A stretch of DNA of 64,000 bases from Arthrobacter sp. 35W (lineage in GTDB: Bacteria; Actinomycetota; Actinomycetes; Actinomycetales; Micrococcaceae): contig NZ_KI519454.1 of the NCBI RefSeq assembly GCF_000482545.1, forward strand, positions 1,302,001-1,366,000. Direction: 5' to 3'. The notes under the pieces are model-generated. The model made no database searches, was not told where the DNA came from, and saw only the letters and a program-made list of their open reading frames with translations. A program made the position numbers and the translations under genes. The stretch's first letter is position 1; each line of letters begins with the position of its first letter. Positions 43,323 to 52,646 of the stretch are shown here, piece after piece.

Positions 43323-44510
43323 CTACGGTGCGTGGCTCGTCACGATGTCGTGGGAAGCCGCCCATTCTCCGACGTCCCGGCGTTCGATCGCCGCGGCCAT
43401 CAGGTCTGGAAACAAATCCGGCGTACACGCGAAGGCCGGGACACCGATTCCGGCAAGGGCACCGGCATGGGTTGAGTCGAACGAGGGCTGGCCTGCGTCG
43501 CTGAGCGCCAGCAAGGCAATCATCGTGGTGCCAGCGCCCACGATCGTGGCAGCCCGTCGAAGCATCTCCTCGGCGATTCCACCCTCGTAGAGATCGCTGA
43601 TCAGCACCAGAATGGTTTCGGCCGGCCGCGTGATGTGGCTCTGGCAATAGGCCAGCGCGCGGTTGATGTCGGTGCCGCCACCTAGTTGAACTCCAAACAA
43701 CACATCAACAGGGTCGCTCAGCTCGTCGGTCAGATCGACAACTTCGGTGTCAAAAACCACCAGCCGGGTTGCCACCGACCGCAGCGAGCTGAGCACTGCG
43801 CCGAAGACACTTGAATACACCACAGATTCGGCCATGGAGCCGGACTGGTCGATGCACAGAATGATCTCGCGTTGAATCTCGGTGCTGCGCCGGGCGTGCC
43901 CGAGCAGCCGCTCGGGCACGACTGTGTGATGTTCCGGTTGGTAATGCTTGAGGTTGGCGGCAATCGTCCTGTTCCAGTCGATGTCCCGGTGCCGTGGGCG
44001 TCTGGTGCGGGCGGCCCGGTTCAGTGCCCCAGAGATCGATTGGACCATCGTGGACCGCAGCCGTGATTCCAGTTCGCTGGTCACCTGCCGAACGACGGCC
44101 CGGGCCGTTTCCCGCGAATGTTCGGGAATTACGCGCCCGAGGCCGATGAGCGTGCTCACGAGGCTGACATCGGGCTGGACCGTACGCAACATCTCTGGTT
44201 CGAGCAGGAGCTGGCGCAATCCGAGCCGGTCCATGGCGTCAGCCTGCATCACTTGGACAACGGAGGACGGAAAGTACCCGCGAATGTCGCCCAGCCACCG
44301 GGCCACGCGCGGGCTCGAGGCACCGAGGCCGCCTTGCCGGTTTTCGCGTTCCTCGTACAGGTCGTCCAAGGCCTGGTCGCGCCGCGCATCAAGGGCAGAG
44401 AGAGCCACCCTGTGGCCATCGGCTGTAGTAATGCCATCGGCGTCGTTTCCACCCAAAAGGAGGCGCCATCGGCCCAGCCTGCCGTGGCCATCAGGGATTG
44501 TGCCGGTCAC
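43323..44510 (-). CDS. VWA-domain protein (YehP-like) of the MoxR-DUF5682-SWIM cassette
   Basis: 395-aa cytoplasmic protein. A helical N-terminal half (about 1-205) has the block WNRTIAANLKHYQPEHHTVVPE. A von Willebrand A domain (about 210-390) has MIDAS residues in LCIDQSGSMAES, the Thr of GGGTDIN and Asp of LISDLYEGG. It is the last gene of a five-gene cassette. GTG 44510 was chosen because GGGAGG is 7 bp upstream and it overlaps the DUF5682 stop as GTGA; an ATG 15 bp upstream is possible. VWA proteins of this type are adaptors for MoxR AAA+ ATPases. Confidence 0.87.
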   Translation of the reverse strand: MTGTIPDGHGRLGRWRLLLGGNDADGITTADGHRVALSALDARRDQALDDLYEERENRQGGLGASSPRVARWLGDIRGYFPSSVVQVMQADAMDRLGLRQLLLEPEMLRTVQPDVSLVSTLIGLGRVIPEHSRETARAVVRQVTSELESRLRSTMVQSISGALNRAARTRRPRHRDIDWNRTIAANLKHYQPEHHTVVPERLLGHARRSTEIQREIILCIDQSGSMAESVVYSSVFGAVLSSLRSVATRLVVFDTEVVDLTDELSDPVDVLFGVQLGGGTDINRALAYCQSHITRPAETILVLISDLYEGGIAEEMLRRAATIVGAGTTMIALLALSDAGQPSFDSTHAGALAGIGVPAFACTPDLFPDLMAAAIERRDVGEWAASHDIVTSHAP

Positions 44511-46804
44511 GCAATTGCCTCCCATCCGATGTAGCGGGCCATCGTTAGAATTGCTGGCCCCGCGGCCGCCAGATCCATGTCAATCAGCTCCTCCATCTCT
44601 ACGTCCTTGTCCGGCCGGCTCACTTGCTCGCCGATCTCGCGCCGCTCCGGCCTGCTGAATGACGAAAAGGTTCTGCGCAGCAGAGGCAGGACATCGTCGA
44701 AGACATCGCTGTGGACGCCATCCACCCAGTCGTCCACTATCTGCAGGATGCGTCGGTCATGGATCAACAGCATGGCGTCTCCTGAGAGTAGGCCGTCCAA
44801 CCAGGCAGCAGCCTCCGGGGCTGGCGAGGCGATGGACAATCGGCGGCTGAGCCGTGCGGCAACGTCATCCCTGTCCACTAGACCGGCGTCAAGCAGCAGC
44901 CGGGTGGCCCGCCCGGCGACGGCGCCGTGCATCCTGTCGGAACCTGCGACGGCTGCCAATGCCTGGTGCCAGTCGTCCATGGGCAGACCTGGCAGCAGGG
45001 TGAGTCCATCCTGCGCGGTGTCGACCGCGCGCCGCATGGCCGCTGCTGCCTCATCGTCCAGTCCGGCGCAGGCGGTGGGCAGCCCCACACAAACCCGCAC
45101 CACTGTGGCATCAAGAATCTTCCGCACTTCGGTGATGTCTACACCGCGGACATTGCCATATCGGCAGGTGCGGGCAAGTGGTGAAATGGTTTCCAACAGG
45201 GCGGGGACGTCGTGCTGCAGAGCGGTTCGCTCTGCCAGCACGGACACCACGGCGCCTACTCCATCCGGCAGGTCCGCAAGCAGGCACATGGCCAGCAATT
45301 CACTGAGCTCCGACAGGCTGCCGGCATCGCGCGCTTGTTCAGACACGCGTGTTGCCGCGGCTGAGGCGACGGTGGTGCCGTATCGGCTGGCCTCCACCAC
45401 GGCGATGGCCAGATCCGGCTTCCACTGCAGAGCCCATACCTCCTTGAACGTGCCCGTGGTGCGGCCGGCGCGGTCTGGCCTGCCCCACTCGACACCGAGG
45501 AGGCCCAACCGGTGCAGCAGAACAGAACGGGCCAGGTGGTTCGGCTTGCGCAGATCAAGAACCAGGGTGTCTTCGGCAGCGCTGGTTTTGAGCCGCAGCC
45601 GGCGCTGGCTTGCAGCGAGATCGGCGGCGAGCGGGACTGTGGGCACAGTGTCCGGCACGTTGCCCATCCCATGCCCAACAGTGAGTTCGCGGTGGACAAA
45701 CGCCAGCGGCAGGGGCGAGCCGTCGCAAAGCACCGTCTGAATGGCATCGTCCAATTCCGCCAGCCCGGGGCTCGGCCGTCCTCGAACCGAGGCCAGCGCT
45801 GCCGCCATCCGGCTCGCCTCCACCACGGAGGCCGTCGATGCGTCCAGATCTTCCCGACGCAGGGCATGGGCAACCCGGACGAGCCAGGTGCTGGACAGAT
45901 CGTTGCCGGGGTTTTGGGCCATCCGGTGGGCAAACAGATGCTGGTACCAACCGGGAGCCGCAATGCCCGCACCGTAGCCGCTTTCCCGGCTGAGACGGTC
46001 AGAGGTCCATGGCACCCAAGTGACGGCGGCCTTGGTCTTGGGCAAGCCTGAGAGTATTTTGTTGTCGACGGAAGCAGGAGGGAAACCAGCGGGCACGAGG
46101 GCTGGGACGTGGTAGGCGCCGCAGACCACAACGATCCCTTCGTGTCCTTCACGCATGGCGGCGCGGATCAGACGCCGCATTGCGGCTTCCCGTCTGGTGT
46201 TCTCCACAACGTCGGGGTGGTTGTGTGGCCGGTCGTCCACGGCGCGGATCTCTGACATGGCCTCGCCGATGGCCGCGAACCTGTCCAAGGGACTGCCATG
46301 CCTGTGTTCGATGGCATCTTCCCACCAGCGCTCCGCATCGCTGTACCCGGCGGCCGAAGCAAGCATGCCGATTGCGTCCGGACGGTACGGGTCTTGCAGC
46401 TGGGCAGGGGGCCCGGCGTCCCCGGGTTCAGGGCCGCAGTCGTCCTCGGCTGCCGATGATGCCGCAGGCTCGGAGTCCATGCGAAGTGCGAAGGCATGGG
46501 CCGCGGGCAGGTCGATGGCCCGCACGAGGCTTCGATTCGACAGTGCCCAGCGGATGGCAACCCACTCAGGGGAGAATTCCGCCATCGGGTAGAAGGATGC
46601 GATGCGGGGCTCGTCGGTGGCGTAGATCAGCCCGGCAACGGGCGGTGCCATCTCCGGGTCGGAGACCAGTCCAATGATTTCATCGAGCTCCGGGGGTCCT
46701 TCCACCAACACCAGGTCCGGGCGAATGATTTCCAAGGCCTCCGCGATCGAGTGCGCGGAGCCGGGCCCGTGGTGGCGGATCCCGAGGACATGGACGTCGG
46801 CCAT
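44507..46804 (-). CDS. DUF5682 family protein (YehM-like)
   Basis: 765-aa protein of unknown function. The N-terminal 250 residues carry GIRHHGPGSAHS (His11-His12), PDLVLVEGPPELDE (about 29-42) and VVVCGAYHVPAL (His232), spaced as in the EreA/ChaN/TraB-type hydrolase superfamily. The remaining 500 residues are mainly helical with a motif VEWGRPDRAGRTTGTFKE at mid-length and an acidic tail. Start ATG 46804, 3 bp after the MoxR gene stop; the stop overlaps the VWA gene. The partner set matches the conserved yehLMPQ neighbourhood. An enzymatic role is inferred from motifs only. Confidence 0.85.
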   Translation of the reverse strand: MADVHVLGIRHHGPGSAHSIAEALEIIRPDLVLVEGPPELDEIIGLVSDPEMAPPVAGLIYATDEPRIASFYPMAEFSPEWVAIRWALSNRSLVRAIDLPAAHAFALRMDSEPAASSAAEDDCGPEPGDAGPPAQLQDPYRPDAIGMLASAAGYSDAERWWEDAIEHRHGSPLDRFAAIGEAMSEIRAVDDRPHNHPDVVENTRREAAMRRLIRAAMREGHEGIVVVCGAYHVPALVPAGFPPASVDNKILSGLPKTKAAVTWVPWTSDRLSRESGYGAGIAAPGWYQHLFAHRMAQNPGNDLSSTWLVRVAHALRREDLDASTASVVEASRMAAALASVRGRPSPGLAELDDAIQTVLCDGSPLPLAFVHRELTVGHGMGNVPDTVPTVPLAADLAASQRRLRLKTSAAEDTLVLDLRKPNHLARSVLLHRLGLLGVEWGRPDRAGRTTGTFKEVWALQWKPDLAIAVVEASRYGTTVASAAATRVSEQARDAGSLSELSELLAMCLLADLPDGVGAVVSVLAERTALQHDVPALLETISPLARTCRYGNVRGVDITEVRKILDATVVRVCVGLPTACAGLDDEAAAAMRRAVDTAQDGLTLLPGLPMDDWHQALAAVAGSDRMHGAVAGRATRLLLDAGLVDRDDVAARLSRRLSIASPAPEAAAWLDGLLSGDAMLLIHDRRILQIVDDWVDGVHSDVFDDVLPLLRRTFSSFSRPERREIGEQVSRPDKDVEMEELIDMDLAAAGPAILTMARYIGWEAIA

Positions 46805-46807
46805 TGA

Positions 46808-47914
46808 TCAGTTCGATGTTTCAAGGTCGCGGCAGGCCCGGTAGAGGTCCTTCCATTCCGGGCGGTTGCGGACAACGGTTTCCAGGTACTCCTGCCAGAC
46901 AACGCGGTCCTGGACCGGGTCTTTGATCACCGCGCCGACCAGGCTGGCAGCCACGTCCTCGGCACCGACGGTTCCGTCGCCAAAGTGGGCCGCTAGGGAC
47001 AGACCGTTTGTCATCACCGAGATCGCCTCGGCGGTGGAAAGGGTGGCGGAGGGGGACTTGATGGTGGTCCGTTGGTCCGCGGTAACGCCGGACCGGAGTT
47101 CGCGCATGACGGTAACCACCCGGCGGATCTCGGAAAGGGCGGCCAGATCAGCGGGGAGCTCCAAGGCTTCGCCCAGGCTGCGGACGCGGGTGGCAACGAT
47201 CTCGACCTCCTGGTCGAGGCTGTCTGGAAGGGGCAGGACCACGGTGTTGAAGCGGCGGCGCAGTGCCGATGAGAGGTCGTTGACGCCTTTGTCGCGGTTG
47301 TTGGCCGTGGCGATGACGTTGAATCCCTTGCGCGCCTGCACCTCGGTGTTCAGCTCGGGGATGGGCAGGGTCTTTTCACTAAGGATGGTGATCAGGGAAT
47401 CCTGTACGTCCGAGGGAATCCGCGTGAGTTCCTCCACCCGCACCAGGCTTCCTGCCTCCATGGCGCGCATGACTGGCCCGGGAACCATTGCACCCCGCGA
47501 CGGTCCTTCGGCGAGCAAACGGGCGTAGTTCCAGCCATACCGCAAGGCCTCCTCAGGAGTGCCGGCAGTACCCTGGACAACGAGTGTCGATGATCCGGAA
47601 ATGGCGGCGGACAAATGTTCGCTGAGCCAGGTCTTCGCAGTGCCAGGCACCCCCAGCAAGAGGAGGGCGCGGTCTGTGGCCAACGATGCAACAGCGATTT
47701 CCACCAGGCGCTCCGAGCCGAGGTACTTCGGCGTGATGTCGACGCCATTCGCGAGGGTGCCGCCGAGAATGTATTTCGTGACGGCCCAGGGCGACAATCG
47801 CCAGCTGGGTGGACGGGGACGGTCGTCAACGGTTGCCAAGGCGGTGAGCTCCTCGGCGTAGGAATGTTCGGCATGAGCGCGGACAACGTCCGGAAAGGTC
47901 TGGATATCGGTCAT
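46808..47914 (-). CDS. MoxR-type AAA+ ATPase (YehL-like)
   Basis: 368-aa ATPase. Walker A GVPGTAKT at 88-95, Walker B region LVRVEELTRIP, the pre-sensor PIPELNTEVQARKGFNVIATANN with sensor 1 Asn, arginine fingers in LSSALRRRFNTV, and a C-terminal lid. MoxR ATPases with VWA partners act as chaperones or remodelers that activate or assemble other proteins. Overlaps the DUF5691 stop by ATGA. In this cassette it is the central motor. Confidence 0.9.
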   Translation of the reverse strand: MTDIQTFPDVVRAHAEHSYAEELTALATVDDRPRPPSWRLSPWAVTKYILGGTLANGVDITPKYLGSERLVEIAVASLATDRALLLLGVPGTAKTWLSEHLSAAISGSSTLVVQGTAGTPEEALRYGWNYARLLAEGPSRGAMVPGPVMRAMEAGSLVRVEELTRIPSDVQDSLITILSEKTLPIPELNTEVQARKGFNVIATANNRDKGVNDLSSALRRRFNTVVLPLPDSLDQEVEIVATRVRSLGEALELPADLAALSEIRRVVTVMRELRSGVTADQRTTIKSPSATLSTAEAISVMTNGLSLAAHFGDGTVGAEDVAASLVGAVIKDPVQDRVVWQEYLETVVRNRPEWKDLYRACRDLETSN

Positions 47915-49359
47915 CGAAAGGCCTCTGTCAGGGATTGTAGGAATGATCGGTATTGCACGACATCGCGAAGTGCACGACGCCGTGCATCATCCTCCAGGCG
48001 CTCCATGAGGAGCCGGCAGTGGTCTGCGGCCTCGGGCGGGAGCGCCGTCGGCAGGACGGAGGACAGTACGACGGCGAACTGGGCACCATCCGTGCTGGCG
48101 ATCAGTTCCAGCACCGCGTCCGCCAGCGGCGGCCCCCATGGTCGTGGCATGTCCAGCAGCAGTTGAACCAATGCCATTGGCTGTGTGGTGCCGCCCTTGA
48201 TGTGCCGAACAAGCTCCTGCCCGCGTTCTGCCGCGGGCAGGCAGTTCAAGAGGCGCAGGTCGGTGTGTACATGGAGCAGGGCGCGCACCCAATCCAGCTC
48301 AGGGCGCAACGCAGCGGCGGTGGTCATCGCCTCGAGGACACGTGATTCGCCCTCGAGCAGCGCCAAGGTTGACGCCGGGCTGCGGCCCGTCACCGATGTC
48401 CAGACATCGAGAGGGGCCCCTCGGACGATGGCATCCAAGCGACCAAGCCGGTCGGGTTCACCTTGGCGCGGAGCCGGCGCGATCCCGTCGCGCACTGCGG
48501 CCGCATCGGGTTCAGGCGGTAGATCGATTTCGATCCGCTTGCCGAGCAGCCCCTTGAAGTGAACCAGCGGATGGAGTCTGGCTGCCATTCTGCCGGCGCG
48601 GGCGCTGGTTGGGAGCCGGTCGAGCAGGCCCGCAGCCACGTCCCGCACACTCTTGGCCTTGTCGTCGAGGGCCCTTTCCAACAGCTGCTCGTCGTCGCCG
48701 TGCAGGTTTGTCGAGAATTTTGCCAGAAGCACCGCGCGTTCCCGGGCGCTGAGTGTGGTCCAGTGCGTGTCCAGTTGCCCGCGGGCGGCCGCAGGGTCAC
48801 TGCCTCGAAGCAGCTCAAGCGCCGAAGCGGCGTCGGCACCTTGAAGTTCGGCCCAGTTGGCAGTGGTCGCGGGGCGCTGTCCCTTGGCCGTGGGCATGAG
48901 TCCTAGCAGCCACTGGCCGCGGATCCCGATGGCCGGACGCAAATGCGGCGCCACACTCGGGTTCGCGTTGGCAAACGAGAGCAGTCTGGCAAGCAGCTGG
49001 TGGGGCACCCGCTGGCTCGACGCCTCGGCGAGCTGCAGCCAATCGACCACCAGCTGGGTGCGCACCACCAAACCACCCGGAGGTTGGGAGAGCAAGAGGT
49101 CGAGCATCCGGGCGGCCTCATCGGAGACCTCCGGTGCCGTGTCGTGCGGCGCAGGTTCTGGGAGATCGGTGGCCTGGCGTTTCATGGGCGTCCGGGAAGC
49201 CCGAGAGAGGACATCGGCCAGTGCCGCTTGGCCGAGCAGCATCTCCTCGTGGGCCCGGCCATCAGGCGGCCGAACACCCAACTCGGTGGGTGCAGGGGGC
49301 ACCGTGTGGCGTCCAGTGCCAACGAGCGCGGCAGTGCGGAGGTGGGCAAGCCAGGTCAT
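47911..49359 (-). CDS. DUF5691 family protein
   Basis: 482-aa, mostly helical protein with HEAT-repeat-like periodicity. Recognisable points: LRTAALVGTGRH near the N-terminus, the RAVLLAKFSTNLHGDDEQLLERALDD repeat, and LVHFKGLLGKRIEIDLPP near the middle. I know it as the DUF5691 partner found next to SWIM, MoxR and VWA genes; its activity is unknown. Overlaps both neighbours by ATGA. A scaffold or substrate-receptor role would fit but is inference. Confidence 0.8.
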   Translation of the reverse strand: MTWLAHLRTAALVGTGRHTVPPAPTELGVRPPDGRAHEEMLLGQAALADVLSRASRTPMKRQATDLPEPAPHDTAPEVSDEAARMLDLLLSQPPGGLVVRTQLVVDWLQLAEASSQRVPHQLLARLLSFANANPSVAPHLRPAIGIRGQWLLGLMPTAKGQRPATTANWAELQGADAASALELLRGSDPAAARGQLDTHWTTLSARERAVLLAKFSTNLHGDDEQLLERALDDKAKSVRDVAAGLLDRLPTSARAGRMAARLHPLVHFKGLLGKRIEIDLPPEPDAAAVRDGIAPAPRQGEPDRLGRLDAIVRGAPLDVWTSVTGRSPASTLALLEGESRVLEAMTTAAALRPELDWVRALLHVHTDLRLLNCLPAAERGQELVRHIKGGTTQPMALVQLLLDMPRPWGPPLADAVLELIASTDGAQFAVVLSSVLPTALPPEAADHCRLLMERLEDDARRRALRDVVQYRSFLQSLTEAFR

Positions 49360-50663
49360 AGTGCCACCACGGAGCCGTTCACGACGATGGACAATGGACG
49401 CACCCGTCCGTCCTCAAGTTCTCCGAACACGTCCACGGGGTGGCCGCCGGCGAGGGCCAGCAGGGACATCACGGGGACGTCGACCATCGGGAGGGTGCTT
49501 CCTGCTGCATCCTGCAGCCAACCCTGATCGTCAAGTCCGACCCGCACCCCTCCCAACAGGACGGGATGGCGTCCGCGCCATGGTGAGCCCGCAACAGCAG
49601 CTGATTCCAGTTTGAGCGCATTGTCGATGCTGCAGCCTTCACCGAGATTGGCGGCCAATCCCTGCGCTGCGACGTGGCTTGTGAACATGGCTCTCTGCGG
49701 CCCAGTGCCGGGATACCGCGCCATCGTGGCGTCCAACATCGAACCCGCCAATTGCGGCGTCGCCAATCCTTCGCTTTGCGCTGCGAAATCGAGCACGACG
49801 ACGACCATTCCGTTGGGTGAGCGAAGCCACGTCCGCTGTTGTTGAAGCCGCCCGTCATCACTTCGGTGCGCTCCCAGAACGAGCCATGGGCCGGACAGCG
49901 CCTCGGTGCCTTGGACATCAGCTGCAGCGGTCGGCCACCCCAGCGCGGCACGGAGATCACCGAATTCTTCGGCTGTCAGATTGCCCCGCCCGCCCCATGC
50001 CTGGGTCATCGCCCACCAGCGGCCCGCGCGCAGGAAGAGGTGGTCTGCCCAATCACCGCGGACATGGACCTCGGAACCCATGTCCCTGACCTGTTCGGCC
50101 AAACCGGGAAGCTGGGCGTCGACAAGGCGGGCAGCGACGCCATCCCACCACGAGTACGGGTGGCTCCGTGCCGCAGCCAGTCCGGTCCTCACCAAATCCT
50201 GCAGCCACAGGGAAAAATCGGCGATCCCGGCATCCATGAGCGCCAGTCGGTCGGCCAGCCGCTTGGCCTGGGCCACCGGATCCGCTGGCTGCTCAGCCTG
50301 GCGGCGCTCCCGTACGGTTGCCCGTTCCGTCCGCTGGGCCGCCCACTCCTGTGCGAAGTCGGCTGTCACTGCGGCGGAATCGGCGGCCTCGCCCCGTGCC
50401 CAGAGCAGCAGCAGCGCCAGGGCGTGCTTGCAGGGGAATTTCCGGCTGGGGCACGAACACCTGTAGGCCGGTGCGGCGACGTCCACGCTCACCTGATAGG
50501 GCGTTTTACCGCTGCCTTGGCATTTGCCCCACACCAGGACGTCGTTGCTGCCGGTATCTGACCATGGACCCGGCTGCGCCAGAGTCCGGGCGGCTTTTAG
50601 GGACGAGGCGTCGGGTGCAGCACTGACCACCATCTGCTCGCTCCACCGCCCCATATCGGACAT
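49356..50663 (-). CDS. SWIM zinc-finger protein (YehQ-like)
   Basis: 435-aa protein. SWIM motif C-x-C-x(6)-C-x-H: Cys69, Cys71, Cys78, His80 (CSCPSRKFPCKH), followed by LALLLLWARG. The rest is a long alpha/beta region with DWADHLFLRAGRWW and a C-terminal small beta domain. SWIM domains bind nucleic acid or protein. First gene of the five-gene leftward cassette. ATG 50663 was chosen as the first Met before the conserved region; the ribosome site is weak and ATG 50654 is possible. Confidence 0.86.
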   Translation of the reverse strand: MSDMGRWSEQMVVSAAPDASSLKAARTLAQPGPWSDTGSNDVLVWGKCQGSGKTPYQVSVDVAAPAYRCSCPSRKFPCKHALALLLLWARGEAADSAAVTADFAQEWAAQRTERATVRERRQAEQPADPVAQAKRLADRLALMDAGIADFSLWLQDLVRTGLAAARSHPYSWWDGVAARLVDAQLPGLAEQVRDMGSEVHVRGDWADHLFLRAGRWWAMTQAWGGRGNLTAEEFGDLRAALGWPTAAADVQGTEALSGPWLVLGAHRSDDGRLQQQRTWLRSPNGMVVVVLDFAAQSEGLATPQLAGSMLDATMARYPGTGPQRAMFTSHVAAQGLAANLGEGCSIDNALKLESAAVAGSPWRGRHPVLLGGVRVGLDDQGWLQDAAGSTLPMVDVPVMSLLALAGGHPVDVFGELEDGRVRPLSIVVNGSVVAL

Positions 50664-50666
50664 TCT

Positions 50667-50682
50667 GCCCGAAGCTTTGGGC
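50667..50682. promoter_or_regulatory. Near-palindrome at the head of the SWIM-MoxR-VWA cassette
   Basis: GCCCGAAGCTTTGGGC, 16 bp with a single mismatched pair, directly upstream of ATG 50663. It may be an operator or a 5' mRNA stem limiting initiation. The interval 50664-50782 holds no gene. Confidence 0.35.
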
Positions 50683-50782
50683 GTCCGCAGAAATGTACTC
50701 CGGCGTGGCGGCCGTGGGTCTTCATATGTCAACCGGAGACAGTGTCAGCCGCGCTGGCACAGGACCCGTCGCCAAAGGGGGA

Positions 50783-51778
50783 TCAGGCCGGGGCCACTGT
50801 GAAACCCACCGTCTCCTCCAGCCAGGCGAGGATCGTCGCCAGGCTTTCGGGGTCCAGACGGGTGTCCGGCGCGTTGTAGCCATTGCCGGGGGATGCAGCA
50901 ACCTCTGCCGGGGTGCGGAAGTCTTCCTTGAAAACATGGTTCGCATTCGGCGGGAAGGAGAACGACACGTTTGCCATCCCCGCCGCGGCCAACTGCAGCG
51001 GACCGCCGTCGGCGTGGACATCGATCTGCACATCCCTCCCGCCAATCAGCACCAGCGTGGGGATCTGCACCTTGCCCAGTGGGTCGCACGTGGACTCGAC
51101 CCACAATTCGCGGGCAAATGGGAGATTGGCCGGTGTCTCGAAACTGGCGAGCACCATCCTCACACTGTCGGGCAGGTCCGGATCCGGATCCATCGGCTCT
51201 CCGGCAGCGTAGCGCGCCGCAGCCTCCTCCACCTTGGACATCAAGGCGGCTGCGCCGGGAATCTGGGCAGACTGGAGTGCCAGCTGGGACAGCAGCACAT
51301 CCTGGATCGGCCGGCCCGGCGGTGCAGCGAGAACCAGCCCGGCAAAGCGGACATCCTGCTCACTGGTGGCGTAGTGCAGCACGTGAAGGGCTCCCTCGCT
51401 GTTGCCGAGCCCAACAATCCGTGAGGGGTCAACGAAGTCCAGTCCGGCCAGCATTTGAACGGCTGCGACGAGCTCCTCCAAATGCGAGCGCATGCTCATC
51501 TTCCCGATGAACTTGGGGAAGTTTTCCATCGCGTGGGGGCCGGAGGCCCGCTTGTCATAGCGCAGCGAGGCAATTCCGGACCGGGCAAAATCCTCCGCGA
51601 AGAGGCGCCCGCTCCCGTTGGTGCCAGGAAGAAGGGGCGAACACCAGTCCCGGTCCGTCGGGCCGCTGCCGGCGACGAGGACCACCGCCGGGAACGGCCC
51701 ATCGCCGTCGGGCCGGACCACCGTGCCCTCCATCGTGATGCCATCAAGGTCCCAGGACACATCGATAGAACTCGCCAT
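50783..51778 (-). CDS. Alpha/beta hydrolase (acyl-esterase type)
   Basis: 331-aa serine hydrolase. The oxyanion strand VLVAGSGPTDRDW, nucleophile elbow VGLGNSEGALH (G-x-S-x-G), acid Asp in VLIGGRDVQID, and His in PPNANHVFKED make a complete triad. Similar to dienelactone-hydrolase-like esterases with an N-terminal beta-domain (VSWDLDGITMEGTV). Start taken at ATG 51778; an in-frame GTG at 51823 is an alternative and neither has a good ribosome site. No signal peptide. Monocistronic. Substrate unknown. Confidence 0.84.
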   Translation of the reverse strand: MASSIDVSWDLDGITMEGTVVRPDGDGPFPAVVLVAGSGPTDRDWCSPLLPGTNGSGRLFAEDFARSGIASLRYDKRASGPHAMENFPKFIGKMSMRSHLEELVAAVQMLAGLDFVDPSRIVGLGNSEGALHVLHYATSEQDVRFAGLVLAAPPGRPIQDVLLSQLALQSAQIPGAAALMSKVEEAAARYAAGEPMDPDPDLPDSVRMVLASFETPANLPFARELWVESTCDPLGKVQIPTLVLIGGRDVQIDVHADGGPLQLAAAGMANVSFSFPPNANHVFKEDFRTPAEVAASPGNGYNAPDTRLDPESLATILAWLEETVGFTVAPA

Positions 51779-51911
51779 GCGCACAGTCTCACAGCGAACC
51801 AGGGACACGGCAACATCCTCCACATCTGAGCGCGGAGATTCAACGGTCCCGACCAGTCATTGGCGCCCGCGATGGCCGTGGACCGGCCGCCGTCGGCCCT
51901 CAGCGACCCCT

Positions 51912-52646
51912 TTAGCTTCCGGTGGTCCTGGACAGTACAGCGATCTTCTGTCCGGAGGCATCGCGGATCTCGATGCTTGCCATGTCCTCGATGGGGACAG
52001 GCGTTGCGCCCGTAACGTTGGCCTTGCCAGCCGCTGTGGCATTCCAGCTGGCCGCCCTGTCGTAGTTGCCAGAGGTGTCCTTGACCCACAGGGACAGGAT
52101 GCCGGAGGCTGGCAGGCTAGTGCCGTCCAGTGCCAGCTCCGTGCCCCAGGCCTTCTTGAGCAGACCCAGCTGCACCTGGGGTCCCGAGGTGGCGCTGATG
52201 GTGTAGCTTTCCTCAGGCTTGGGAGGGCCGGTGAGGACCGGCCCGGCCACCAATCCGATGGCAAGAAAGGCCGCGGCCACGCCGGAAACCAGCGCCGCAG
52301 CACGCCAATGGCTCCGCCGCCGCCGGGCAGCCAGCTTGTCCAAGAGATTCCCGACGCCGGCTGCCTCCACAGGCCGCTGGGCACCGTCCCGATCGCTTGA
52401 TCCGCCGTCGGCCGCGGTGGCCCGCCCACTCGGGGTGCCGGGGGAGGCAAGGGCGATGGCCGACTCGGCCGGAATGGCGTCAAGGAACCCGGACAGGGAT
52501 TGCAGGGAGTCCACCTCGCCCGTGCAGGCCGGGCACAGTGCCAGATGCTGCTCGAACAGCACCCGCTCCTGCGATTCCAGGCCGCCAAGGATGTAGGCCC
52601 CCACCAGGTGCTGCAGGGCTGCGTGGTCTGCCGGGTCGGTGTTCAC
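51912..52646 (-). CDS. Anti-sigma factor, RskA/zinc-finger type
   Basis: 244-aa single-pass membrane protein. The N-terminal anti-sigma domain has HLALCPAC (His-x3-Cys-x2-Cys, zf-HC2) at about 34-41, one transmembrane helix at about 113-135 (ALVSGVAAAFLAIGLVAG), and an external RskA-like beta domain containing SGILSLWVKDTSGNYDR. GTG start overlaps the sigma-factor stop (GTGA). It should hold the ECF sigma factor at the membrane until cleaved or displaced. Signal unknown. Confidence 0.9.
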   Translation of the reverse strand: MNTDPADHAALQHLVGAYILGGLESQERVLFEQHLALCPACTGEVDSLQSLSGFLDAIPAESAIALASPGTPSGRATAADGGSSDRDGAQRPVEAAGVGNLLDKLAARRRRSHWRAAALVSGVAAAFLAIGLVAGPVLTGPPKPEESYTISATSGPQVQLGLLKKAWGTELALDGTSLPASGILSLWVKDTSGNYDRAASWNATAAGKANVTGATPVPIEDMASIEIRDASGQKIAVLSRTTGS

